DNA of 64,000 bases from Arcuatula senhousia. Taxonomy: Eukaryota; Mollusca; Bivalvia; Mytilida; Mytilidae. A program made the translations under genes and the position numbers. Numbering within the stretch: position 1 is the stretch's first letter; every line of letters starts with the position of its first letter. The DNA lies in contig OZ020308.1 in the NCBI GenBank assembly GCA_963971305.1, forward strand, positions 21,263,838 through 21,327,837. Direction: 5' to 3'. Below, piece after piece: positions 1-9,004 of this stretch. The notes under the pieces were generated by a model. The model saw only the letters and a program-made list of their open reading frames with translations, searched no databases and had not been told where the DNA came from.

Positions 1-57
1 AATTGGAGTTGTAGAATTAATATCATTTCTAAGCAGTGAAAATTGTAATGTAGTGTG

Positions 58-71
58 TCCATTAATTTTGG
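58..71. repeat. Left target-site duplication of the LINE
   Basis: TCCATTAATTTTGG is found here and again at 6324-6337 directly after the A-rich 3' end. The pre-insertion site would read ...GTAGTGTG-TCCATTAATTTTGG-AGATTAG.... Bases 1-57 are flanking, presumably hcp intron, and show no exon. Confidence 0.85.
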
Positions 72-292
72 GCTTTACCATTGATACGTCAGCGGAAATG
101 GTCGACTAAAGAGAGCTCCTGCAAAAGTGTCTTTTTCTCATTATCCAACTTATGGACATGTAACTTCTGCGTTATAGACGTATCTTAGTAACTAAACTAT
201 CTGAATATTATAAAATTTCTGCAGACAAGACAATCACTAGTGAGAGTTTAAAGTTTGAACAATCAGCCAATTTTTGTTTACAATATTTCAAG

Positions 293-1342
293 ATGGCGAC
301 GTCCATGACAAAAGATGTTTTGAACGTTAACGATGAAACTCACAAAGAAAATCAAGTTGAAAGCACCAAACGTAAACAACCCTTTAGCCCTGATGACCTC
401 CCTGCTTCACAAATGCAACAGTGTCGCCTCACAAAACCACGCAGACTAAGTTACTCTGCTGATAACCTAGACCAAACTGGCACTGATGATAAGGTTGGAA
501 CCATTTCTCCAAAAAGATCTACTGAAACCTTTAATATAACTGAGCTTGTATGTGCTGTGTTACAGAATGATAAGTTCCTTGACAAACTGACCCCTAAAAT
601 AACAGAAGAATTATGGTCAAAGTTTGAAGAGAAATTTGACAAGATGTTTAATGATCATATTAAACCTATGCAGGAAAAAATTAAAAAACAAGATGAACTT
701 CTTCACACTCAAAATGTAATTATACAAAAGCAAGTAAAGGTTGTAAATGAGCTGGAGCACAAGCTTACTGATCAGAATCAAATAAACCAGAATTTAAAAG
801 AGTCTAACAAAGTGTTACAAGAACAACTTACTGACTTAGACAACAGGCTTGACGAGCAAGAACAATACTCGAGAAGAACCTCGTTGAGATTCCACAACAT
901 TCCATGTCCTGACGCAAAAAACATAAGAAAAATGGACACAGATAGCAATGTGTTAGATATATGCAACCAAAATCTTGGCGTTCCAATAACACTTAATGAG
1001 TTAGGTCGAACACATCCCATTGGAAAAGTGAAAAATGGTAAAGTCCAAGTAATTGCAAGATTCAATTCCTACAGAAGTAGAAACGCTGTCTTCTCTGCAA
1101 AGAAAAAGATGAAAGGAAACCCACATAGTATCTTCATTACTGAAAATCTGACATATAGGCGACAGCAAATCATGAATGAACTTAACTTTCTTAGGTACAA
1201 AAAGAAAATCGATTCTTGTTGGACCTATGATGGGAGACTCTTTGCAATGGGGAAAGACTCTGACAGAATCATTCCAATTTATGATTTTGATGACATCCAT
1301 GCACTGATGTATGAAACTGGCCAAGAGTATCCAGAGAATTGA
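293..1342 (+). CDS. LINE ORF1 protein (coiled coil plus RRM-like domain)
   Basis: This 349-residue protein begins at ATG 293 in a good context (AAGATGG). A basic, low-complexity N-terminus (about 1-90) is followed by a long heptad-rich, Gln/Lys/Leu coiled coil (about 115-200). A folded region of about 145 residues follows, with the pattern of the L1-ORF1/transposase_22 RRM-like fold (SLRFHNIP near its start, a basic segment around ARFNSYRSRNAVF, then ENLTYRRQQIM). Proteins of this type trimerise and bind and chaperone the element RNA. It lies 1.28 kb upstream of ORF2, of which 537 bp is a nested MITE. No frameshift or stop is present. Confidence 0.85.
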   Translation: MATSMTKDVLNVNDETHKENQVESTKRKQPFSPDDLPASQMQQCRLTKPRRLSYSADNLDQTGTDDKVGTISPKRSTETFNITELVCAVLQNDKFLDKLTPKITEELWSKFEEKFDKMFNDHIKPMQEKIKKQDELLHTQNVIIQKQVKVVNELEHKLTDQNQINQNLKESNKVLQEQLTDLDNRLDEQEQYSRRTSLRFHNIPCPDAKNIRKMDTDSNVLDICNQNLGVPITLNELGRTHPIGKVKNGKVQVIARFNSYRSRNAVFSAKKKMKGNPHSIFITENLTYRRQQIMNELNFLRYKKKIDSCWTYDGRLFAMGKDSDRIIPIYDFDDIHALMYETGQEYPEN

Positions 1343-1608
1343 ATCATAATATTTGTCAATAAACTTTTCTCTGTTATCATGAATGAATGTGTTTACCTTT
1401 AAGTAATGTGACATGTGCGATTCTATTTATAGTCAATATTTGTTTACTCAATATCAACAACTTACCTGAGTCGTTTCTCTGTTTCAATTAAATCCAAACA
1501 CTACTTAAAGTATTCCAATGTATAAGGATTTGTTTAATGTCATATTTATCTTACATGTCACATTTGTCTGTTTGTTTATTCACATATTATTTGTTTTCTA
1601 TTGTTTAA

Positions 1609-2145
1609 GGTTCATCTGTACCTTTCCTTAAAACATGGCGTTATTTTTAATCTATTTCCAGTATATGCACAGCCAAAAATGCACATAAAATTGAAATATA
1701 ACGTGTAGCTGGACCTAGATATTAAAAATTCTTACCTTTTCTCTATGAATTCTTCCCGAAAAAATCCTTTGTTTTAGAGATCTCTTTTTTCTCCGCTTTT
1801 AAAAACACCCGATTTAAGGCTAATATCACTTTCACCCTTTCTTGTGGCCTCAAATTTCATGCAACTTTCAATAAGGGATTTAACTAAAAGTGTTCACTTC
1901 GTTTCATGTAAGATGCACAATAGGGATAGTTTGTCCTTTTTCATTTTAAAATCTGAACAGGAAAAAAAAGAGATCTTTATTTTTAAGGAACTTAAAATGA
2001 AAAATTGATAGAAATTGAATCAGAAATTACCATATCTAGGTCCAGCTATGCTTTATTTTATTATTTTATTTGTAGTTTTTGTTCTGCATATACTAAAAAA
2101 TAGGTAGAAAATTTCGCTATTTTTAACGAAAGGTACAGATGAACC
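1609..2145. mobile_element. Foldback MITE with TTAA flanks, nested in the LINE
   Basis: Long inverted repeats begin GGTTCATCTGTACCTTTC at 1609 and end with its exact reverse complement at 2128-2145; inner segments also pair, for example TAGCTGGACCTAGATAT near 1706 with its complement near 2031. TTAA occurs directly outside both ends (1605-1608 and 2146-2149), the target duplication used by piggyBac- and Kolobok-type transposases. There is no coding capacity. It splits the region between LINE ORF1 and ORF2 and therefore inserted into this LINE copy or an ancestor. Superfamily assignment rests only on TTAA. Confidence 0.7.
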
Positions 2146-2149
2146 TTAA

Positions 2150-2623
2150 TAACATGGAGTCATGGTCATCACACGCGATTTATTAATCCACACAAGCAAA
2201 CTTGTCTCGGTTGTAATACATGCGCTTTAATTAATACAATTATCTTTCCAAGTCCTTATTATAAATAAAAAGTTTATGAAAACATTTCATGTTATAAACA
2301 ATCAATTAATTGTAAAACACTATAAATCCAACATTTTCAACACTATAAATCCAACACACGGTGTTTTTCCCGTCTGACCTAGTTATTTAAATGACCCCAG
2401 TTAAAAGTACACCTTGATAAATGAGAATTGACACTCATTGCATTGAATGTGATAACCATGTTCCTTGTGTTTTGTATTTGTCTTTTCTACATTGTGTTTG
2501 TTTTGATGTTTTTCTTTTATGATATCTTTTGTGATCAACATTTTGTAATCTCTAACGAATTAACTGCTGCAAAATCCTATTGCCATTTTCTGTCTTTTTT
2601 CTATCTGATCCCATTGTTTGACA
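2150..2623 (+). other. LINE inter-ORF region, no convincing gene
   Basis: The 1343-1604 and 2150-2623 stretches of the LINE between its ORFs hold no recognised domain. A short hydrophobic open frame (ATG 2458 to TAA 2629-2631) overlaps the start of ORF2 by 8 bases (ATGGGTAA). It has no recognised homology, so I do not call it a gene, but the stop/start overlap could favour reinitiation onto ORF2. Confidence 0.4.
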
Positions 2624-5600
2624 ATGGGTAATGATATAGTTGGACACAGGATGGCAATAGGGTTATTCTACCTAAAACTAAGACCCGTTATACGAAAACT
2701 TAAAATGTATATACCAAATTTAGCCCTGTATCTAATATTGATTCTCTTATTAACTGCACAGAAGGCTGCACTGTATCTTATTTCAATTTCTACTAAAAGT
2801 ATAATGTGTATATGTGAACCATTCTCTCAAAACATATCGTTTACCCTTCTTCTTTTGCAATTATTAGTCATGAGCAATGATATTGAAACAAATCCAGGAC
2901 CAGACTCAAACAATGGCGAAGTTTCCATATTTCATTGGAATGCAAGAAGTGTGCGAAACAAAATAAATTATTTAGAAACTATTTGTGATGGTTCGTCGGT
3001 CGTATGTATAACTGAAACTCATTTAGACGAAAATGTCAAAAATGACGATTTGGTTATACCCGGCTTTAGTCTCCCAATTCGTAAAGATCGTGACTGCTTT
3101 GGTGGCGGTGTTCTAGTTTATGTCTCCGAAGACCTGCATGTAACGCGCAGACAAGACCTAGAAATGGGTAACACTGAAACGATATGGGTAGAAATCTCGT
3201 TAAATAACTATCGACTCCTAATTTGTGCGGTGTATAGACCTCCGGCTTCTGTTAATCCGTTCTGGGAGTGTTTTCACGCATCAATAGAATGGGCACTTGA
3301 TATAACAAATCGAGTAATTGTCACAGGTGATCTTAATGTTAACTTACTTGTTGAGGTTGACCATCGACTAAATGTATTGATGAGAAATTTTAATCTTCAA
3401 AATTGTATTACCGAACCAACTCGATTCAATAATTTACTCGATCCCATTTTACACTCGGATGAATGTGAAATATGTGTTTCACTGGTATTAAAAGTTGATC
3501 GAACTATGAGTGATCACGATGCTACTAGTGTAACTGTAAAGGTCCCTTTTAATTTAGAAAAGAATTATAAGCGGGAAGTATGGCTTTATAAGCATGCGGA
3601 TTTTAATCAGCTTAACCTTGAAATATCTCAATTTGATTGGGAGTCTTTTCTACGAGACGAAAGAGATGTAAATGCGATGACGGAGAAATTTACAAATAAG
3701 TTTCTTTCATTAGCTAAACAATTTATTCCAACAAAAAACGTTACGATAAGACCAAATGATAAACCTTGGTTCAATTCAGATATACGAAGAGAAATGAGAA
3801 TTCGGGATAGACTACATAAAATAATGAAAAGAAAATGTACTGCGTTGGCTGTCGAAAAATTTAAAGCGCAGAGAAACGAAGTAAATAACATGATAAAATA
3901 CGCACGAGAACAATTATTTCTTAACGCAAACGACTTACTTGACGACAGTAAGAAGAACAACCCCAAATCTTACTGGAAGCTAGTAAAATTCCTAAGTAAT
4001 GGTAGCAAATCGTGCTCTATTCCACCTCTTATTGAAAATATAACTGGAAACCTTGTAATATCTGATAAAGATAAAAGTAATGTCCTGAATTGTTTTTTCA
4101 CCTCTATATCTGACATTGAAAATGCAGACAAAAATGTCCCTGAATTTGAAGCGCGTACTGACCAAGAACTAGACATTGATTTAATAACATCAGACGAAAT
4201 TAAAGATGTTCTACAATGTCTTACTCTCGGTAAAGCAGTAGGTGAAGATCGTATGAGCCATCATTTGTTGAAATTTACAGCTGCTAGCGTATGCAAACCT
4301 TTACAAATTATTTTTAACTACTCACTTTTGCACGGAAAATTCCCTGATATATGGAAATCAGCAATTGTTATCCCCCTATTCAAAAAAGGTGATAAATCGG
4401 ACCCAACAAATTATAGACCAATTAGTTTGCTAAGTTGCGTTGGAAAGGTTTTTGAGAGAGTGATTTATAAATACATATATAACTTTTTATTGGATAATTC
4501 GTTATTATATAAATACCAATCTGGATTCATGCAAAAACATTCAACTGTTCACCAACTTCTCGAAATATATCATAATATCTGTATTGCCTTAGAAAATCGA
4601 AAGATTGTTTGTTCAGTCTTTTGTGACATTTCAAAGGCCTTTGATCGGGTTTGGCACAAAGGACTCCTTAAAAAATTGAAATCATACGGAATCTCTGGAA
4701 GATTACTACTTTGGCTTAATGACTATCTTAGTAACAGAGAGCAGAAAGTAATTATTGGAAATTCTAAATCAGATCTGAGTGAAATAAAAGGAGGTGTTCC
4801 TCAAGGATCTGTTCTGGGTCCACTTTTATTTCTGATCTATATAAACGACATTTCTGATACTACCGAAAGTATGGCACGCCTTTTCGCTGATGATACTTCC
4901 CTTTTATGTTCATCAAACAGTATAAATGAAACAGAAGCTATCCTAAATTCTGATCTATATAAAATTCAACTCTGGTCTGAAAAATGGCTGGTTAATTTCA
5001 ATCCAAGCAAAACAGAGTGCGTTGTATTCTCAACTCAAAGAGCAAATGATCTAAATATAACTTTTAACAACGAGAGTATAAAAAATGTTGAGAATCATAA
5101 GCACTTAGGTGTCACATTTTCTTCTAACTGTAAATGGACTATTCATATACAAAATATAATAGACAGCGCTTCAAAACGATTAGCTGTTCTTCGAAAATTT
5201 AAATTTAGCTTGAGTAGACAAAATCTTGAAAAGATTTATTTTACCTTTATCCTTCCAATTTTAGAATATTCCTGTGAGCTTTGGGATGGATGTTCAGTTC
5301 AAGATAGAAACAAATTAGAATATATACATAACGAAGCTGCAAGAATCATAACCGGTCTTCCAAAGTTTGCAAATATTGAATCCTTATACTTTGAAACTGG
5401 TTGGGAAACTCTCCAATCTCGAAGAGAAAGAAAAAAGCTTAATTTATTCCATAAGATAAAACACAACAACTGTCCTACATATCTGATTGATTGCTTGTCA
5501 CCCTTCCGTAGAGATAACGTTAGAAATTTACGAAACCAAAACGAATTTCAAATACCCCGACAACGGCTACAGTTATACAGCAACTCTTTCTTCCCGTCAA

Positions 5601-6037
5601 CTATTCAAAGCTGGAATCATCTTCAAGAACCACTGAGAAACACTGTATCATATGATCTTTTTAAGAAAATGTTACTCGAAGAAAAGAATTTATTTAAACC
5701 TCCATCTTACTTTTTTGCCGGCAACCGATTACTAAATATACTACACACTAGACTTAGACATAGATCAAGTAATTTAAATGCAGACCTGTTTAGAGTTAAT
5801 TTGACTAATGATTCGAGTTGTCGATGTGGACACATCTTAGAAGATTCTATTCATTTCTTTCTAGAATGTCCCCTATATATTGGTCATCGTGCAGAATTGA
5901 TAAGAAAATTAAATTTTATAGATACTATCGACATTGAAATTTTGCTTTTTGGTAGCGAAATACTTAACGAAGAAAGCAACTTAAAAATTTTTTCAGCAGT
6001 GCAGCAGTATATTAAACAGACGAAGAGATTTACTTAA
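2624..6037 (+). CDS. LINE ORF2: 2A-like peptide, AP endonuclease, reverse transcriptase
   Basis: The predicted protein is 1137 residues from the first ATG (2624). A hydrophobic N-terminus (about 30-85) ends in a 2A-like motif, DIETNPGP (86-93). The exonuclease-endonuclease-phosphatase domain follows (about 100-300) with the catalytic ITETH glutamate at 131, GDLN, and SDH at 296-298; it nicks target DNA. The reverse transcriptase (about 540-800) shows NYRPISLL, DISKAFDRVWH, GVPQGSVLGPLLF and the FADD catalytic box at 754-757. The C-terminus carries a CRCGH...HFFLEC zinc-binding motif. All key residues and the full reading frame are present, so the copy is potentially functional. It ends 286 bp before the A-rich tail. 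Confidence 0.93.
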   Translation: MGNDIVGHRMAIGLFYLKLRPVIRKLKMYIPNLALYLILILLLTAQKAALYLISISTKSIMCICEPFSQNISFTLLLLQLLVMSNDIETNPGPDSNNGEVSIFHWNARSVRNKINYLETICDGSSVVCITETHLDENVKNDDLVIPGFSLPIRKDRDCFGGGVLVYVSEDLHVTRRQDLEMGNTETIWVEISLNNYRLLICAVYRPPASVNPFWECFHASIEWALDITNRVIVTGDLNVNLLVEVDHRLNVLMRNFNLQNCITEPTRFNNLLDPILHSDECEICVSLVLKVDRTMSDHDATSVTVKVPFNLEKNYKREVWLYKHADFNQLNLEISQFDWESFLRDERDVNAMTEKFTNKFLSLAKQFIPTKNVTIRPNDKPWFNSDIRREMRIRDRLHKIMKRKCTALAVEKFKAQRNEVNNMIKYAREQLFLNANDLLDDSKKNNPKSYWKLVKFLSNGSKSCSIPPLIENITGNLVISDKDKSNVLNCFFTSISDIENADKNVPEFEARTDQELDIDLITSDEIKDVLQCLTLGKAVGEDRMSHHLLKFTAASVCKPLQIIFNYSLLHGKFPDIWKSAIVIPLFKKGDKSDPTNYRPISLLSCVGKVFERVIYKYIYNFLLDNSLLYKYQSGFMQKHSTVHQLLEIYHNICIALENRKIVCSVFCDISKAFDRVWHKGLLKKLKSYGISGRLLLWLNDYLSNREQKVIIGNSKSDLSEIKGGVPQGSVLGPLLFLIYINDISDTTESMARLFADDTSLLCSSNSINETEAILNSDLYKIQLWSEKWLVNFNPSKTECVVFSTQRANDLNITFNNESIKNVENHKHLGVTFSSNCKWTIHIQNIIDSASKRLAVLRKFKFSLSRQNLEKIYFTFILPILEYSCELWDGCSVQDRNKLEYIHNEAARIITGLPKFANIESLYFETGWETLQSRRERKKLNLFHKIKHNNCPTYLIDCLSPFRRDNVRNLRNQNEFQIPRQRLQLYSNSFFPSTIQSWNHLQEPLRNTVSYDLFKKMLLEEKNLFKPPSYFFAGNRLLNILHTRLRHRSSNLNADLFRVNLTNDSSCRCGHILEDSIHFFLECPLYIGHRAELIRKLNFIDTIDIEILLFGSEILNEESNLKIFSAVQQYIKQTKRFT
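2843..2902 (+). other. 2A-like ribosome-skipping motif at the N-terminus of LINE ORF2
   Basis: The codons read TLLLLQLLVMSNDIETNPGP. The last eight residues fit the D-[VI]-E-x-N-P-G-P consensus, preceded by a leucine-rich stretch as in known 2A peptides. Skipping would occur between glycine and the final proline codon (2900-2902), releasing a leader of about 92 residues and an endonuclease-RT protein that begins with proline. Skipping activity is inferred from the motif. Confidence 0.75.
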
Positions 6038-6323
6038 TTTGATCACATACTCCCCCCTTTTCCCTCTTTTCTTTTTCGTTTTCTTTTCTTCTTTATCTTT
6101 TTCTCCATTTATTTCAAAGTTTTATAATACATTGTATTTGACTGTCTTCTCTCTTTACATGATAATGATATTGATTTTTGTATATTCATAAAATAGCTGA
6201 CGTATGTAAATACTAAAAATATGTTTATTGTAATATATGGAAAGGATAATGTAAGTTGTGATAACTTTTATCCGATCCAGTGTTGTAATTTTACGACAAT
6301 AAATATGTTTAAATTAAAAAAAA
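6038..6323 (+). other. LINE 3' UTR and A-rich tail
   Basis: A pyrimidine-rich stretch follows the ORF2 stop (about 6050-6110). AATAAA is at 6298-6303 and the element ends in a short A-rich run before the target-site duplication. Confidence 0.6.
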
Positions 6324-6337
6324 TCCATTAATTTTGG
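6324..6337. repeat. Right target-site duplication of the LINE
   Basis: Second copy of the 14-bp repeat at 58-71, abutting the A-rich tail of the LINE. Confidence 0.85.
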
Positions 6338-6500
6338 AGATTAGTTTTCCATTTATTTTTGGAGACTAATTCTAAAAAAAAAACCCAGCGTTTATTTTTT
6401 TGGCCAGTCTTTATTAAAAACATATATACTTGGTATTAATGAGTCCCTCATACATTGTTTCATCATTTTGCCACGATATTATATTGTATAATTTAAACAG

Positions 6501-7001
6501 GTTCTGGAAGCAGTTTCCGCTGGGGATCTCCGAAGGATATTTGTAATCGGTGGCTGTGATGGATCTGAACATAAAAGGAGTTACTTTTCAACATTAGCAA
6601 AATCACTACCCCCACAGACCCTCATTTTAACCATGGGGTGTGCTAAATATAGGATAAACGACCACAACTACGGAACCCTTGGAGATACGGGAATTCCCCG
6701 ACTTCTGGATCTCGGTCAATGTAATGACAGTTATGGTGCAATCGTTGTTGCTAAGGCGCTGGCGTCAGCGCTGAACACAGACATTAACAGTTTACCTTTG
6801 TCTCTATCACTTTCCTGGTTTGAACAGAAAGCTGTGGCAGTTCTCCTCAGTTTATTGAGTTTGGGGGTGAAAAATATTCGCTTGGGACCAGTGATGCCAG
6901 CGTTTTTGACACCAACGGTGCGCCAAGCTTTGGAGGAAACTTATGGAATTGTGTCTGTCGATGTGAGAAACCCTCTTGAAGACATGGCAGATATGATGTA
7001 A
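6501..7001 (+). CDS. hcp: Hybrid-cluster protein (hydroxylamine reductase-like), last exon
   Basis: The exon follows an acceptor (TTTAAACAG, ending 6500) and runs open for 166 codons to TAA at 6999-7001; AATAAA lies at 7091. It encodes the C-terminal third of an Hcp/prismane protein, a NO- or hydroxylamine-reducing enzyme with a hybrid Fe-S-O cluster. The late cluster ligands are all visible: Cys in GGCDG (exon residue 19), Cys in MGCAKYR (47), Cys in LGQCND (74) and Glu in FEQKA (108), with spacings of 28, 27 and 34 that match the bacterial enzymes closely. The family-typical IPRLLD, LPLSLSLSW and VKNIRLGP blocks are intact. Upstream exons with the N-terminal cysteines lie outside the window, beyond the intron holding the LINE. 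The intron argues against bacterial contamination. Hcp is rare in animals. Confidence 0.88.
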   Translation, partial: VLEAVSAGDLRRIFVIGGCDGSEHKRSYFSTLAKSLPPQTLILTMGCAKYRINDHNYGTLGDTGIPRLLDLGQCNDSYGAIVVAKALASALNTDINSLPLSLSLSWFEQKAVAVLLSLLSLGVKNIRLGPVMPAFLTPTVRQALEETYGIVSVDVRNPLEDMADMM

Positions 7002-7739
7002 ATAGTACTGTATAAGTTTTTTTTTCGCGGGTATCTAATTTTCGTTCTTTTCGCGATACTTGGGAACTCGCGAAAATATAAACCTGCTGAAATAAATCTC
7101 TTAAAAAGTATTTCTAAAATATATACTCGCATATACTTAAGTAAGCAATCACTACTGAGAATTGAAATCTGCGATCTTCAATGATTTTTTTTTTAAATCT
7201 GCGAAATTTTGCTCCTTCGAAAAAAAAACCACCTCATACGGTATATTACAACAAATGAACATTACTTTAATTTGTAGTATGTTTACATGTTTTTAATATG
7301 GAAAATATCAAAATGAGTGTCAATACAGTGGTGAATCTAGACGGGGATTCTTAAGGTTATTTTCGTGTCGATTTTCGAGAAATTGAAATGTAACTACAGA
7401 GTAACCTCTCATTACCAACGTTGTTTGCGTTCAAAAGAATCGAATGAGAAGTATTCGCCAGTTTGAGACATAAGTTACATCGAAGAAAGATGTTTAAAAA
7501 AGGGTTTCGTTAACTATGTCAGGCATGTGCTTCTGATATATAAAAATGGATAGAAAAACATATCTCATATTTTTGCACTTCCTCTATATTACAACATGAA
7601 TAAAGTCATGACATTTCAATGGCAGATAAAACATTTATAAAGTTAGTTTTTTGTGGTATCCTTAATTTTTAAAAAATATTTTGATATATGTATAAAACTT
7701 TTTTTTTGTTAATCAATCCATAAGATTTTGTGCCCTATC
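7002..7739 (+). other. hcp 3' UTR and intergenic DNA
   Basis: AATAAA at 7091-7096 is a likely hcp polyadenylation signal, 90 bases after the stop. The remainder is AT-rich with no exon or repeat I can support. Confidence 0.5.
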
Positions 7740-8706
7740 TTCTATTCCAAAGTAAGGGTATATAGTGTTTTGGTCTGTTCGTCCATCCGTCCGTTTGTCT
7801 GGCCGTTTGTCCGTCTTGAATGTTGTGAGATGTGGCATTATCATGATTATCGTAAAAAAACATGGCCGCCATGGCTAAAAATAGAACATAGGGGTAAATT
7901 GTAGTTGTTTGCTAATAACTCAAAAACAGTACCAGATATTAAAATTCTGGCATAGGGTAAAAGTAATCGGCACATCAAGATCTACCTGCCCAGTAATTTT
8001 CAAGAAGACCCAACAACCGATGTAGGAGTTATTGCCCTTTTTCTGGATTTTTTGAATTTTTTTCACTTATTTAGCCCTATAACTTGAAAACTATACAAGA
8101 TATTTTAAAAATTCAAATTGCATATGATTAAGCACATCAAGATCTACATTTCATGTTTATTAGGTCAAAGCTGTAGAACCATTTCTTTTAGGAGTTATTG
8201 TCCTTAAAACAACAAAATTTACCATTTTTCATTACTTTTTCCCTGAATTTCAAAGATTAACTTGTCTGATACCGTAAGACCAACTGCATCTTAACTTGGC
8301 ACACTTTTTTAATAGCTTATATGCTACAACTCTATTGTTCAGATTTTTGATTCGTCAAAAAACATGGCTGCCATGGCTAAAAATAGAACATAGGGGTAAA
8401 TTTCATTTTTTTGCTAATACATGTAACTCAAAAATGGTTTCAGATATCGAAATTGTGCAAGAATCAAAAGTGATCAGCATATTAAGATCTACCTGTCCTG
8501 AAATTTCAGAAAATATATGACTGCTGATGTGGGAGCCCTTTTTCGTAATTTTTGCTAAATTTTGCACATATTAAGCCTAATATCTTGAAAACTAACCAAG
8601 TTATTTCAGAAATTTAAATGGCATATGGTTAAGCACAATAATATCTACAAAATTTATATGTATCTGTGTAGTTCAGGTGAGCGATTCAGGCTCCTGGGAG
8701 CCTCTT
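7740..8706 (+). repeat. Dispersed bivalve-type repeat ending in GGCTCCTGGGAGCC
   Basis: Two internal copies about 505 bp apart share the block around ACATGGCCGCCATGGCTAAA (7859 and 8363). The repeat ends in the palindromic signature GCTCCTGGGAGCCTCTTG at 8706, exactly where SLC22 exon-2 homology begins on the other side. Relatives occur at 19850-20102, 53190-53937, 54150-55300 and 61090-64000. There is no coding capacity. It probably truncated the SLC22 pseudogene. Confidence 0.6.
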
Positions 8707-8823
8707 GTTTTTGCTGTTTTGATTGAAATTATTCCTGCAATAATTCCTCCAACCATAAGTCCTAACTTTTGTACAGTATGGACCGATCCACTCTTTGTCG
8801 CACACAAGTCTCACTATCAAAAC
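8707..8823 (-). pseudogene. SLC22-like transporter pseudogene, exon 2 fragment
   Basis: The minus strand reads LVCDKEWIGP and, after a one-base frame change, TVQKLGLMVGGIIAGIIS. This matches the start of exon 2 of the SLC22 gene at 25422-25849 (LVCDRDWIGPF, then TVQMSGLLVGAIIAGLIS). The exon is cut off at 8707 by the GGCTCCTGGGAGCC repeat and its first codon is a stop. Together with the exon-1 pieces at 9266-9350, 10372-10456 and 12130-12355 it is the remnant of a tandem paralog downstream of, and on the same strand as, the intact SLC22 gene. Confidence 0.75.
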
Positions 8824-9004
8824 TGAAAAAAATCTAATGGTAAAAAAAAAAAATTCGAAGCCCCACCCAAATAAAAAATCAGAAGACACTGTAAACTATT
8901 GCGAAACAAAAAGGCAAAGCATAACTACACTACAGCAAGCATCGTAATGCTTGTAAAGAATCATTTTAAACACAGTGTGCAACTTAGGAGTAAAAAGTTA
9001 AGAA

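Larger units (their letters stand above)
72..6323 (+). mobile_element. Full-length non-LTR retrotransposon (LINE, CR1/Jockey-like), two intact ORFs
   Basis: The element carries an ORF1 protein (293-1342), an endonuclease-reverse transcriptase ORF2 (2624-6037) and a short A-rich tail (6311-6323) after an AATAAA at 6298. A 14-bp direct repeat, TCCATTAATTTTGG, lies immediately outside it at 58-71 and 6324-6337, which I read as the target-site duplication. It is inserted in the same orientation as the hcp gene whose last exon starts at 6501, so it probably sits in an hcp intron. A foldback MITE (1609-2145) is nested between the ORFs. Both ORFs are open from end to end and the TSD is perfect, so the insertion looks recent. 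Assignment to the CR1/Jockey group is by domain order and motifs; a phylogeny could move it. Confidence 0.9.

Noticed and set aside
2428..2631. Small hydrophobic ORF just before LINE ORF2
   Set aside because: Low complexity, no homology, ATG only at 2458; noted only for the stop/start overlap.
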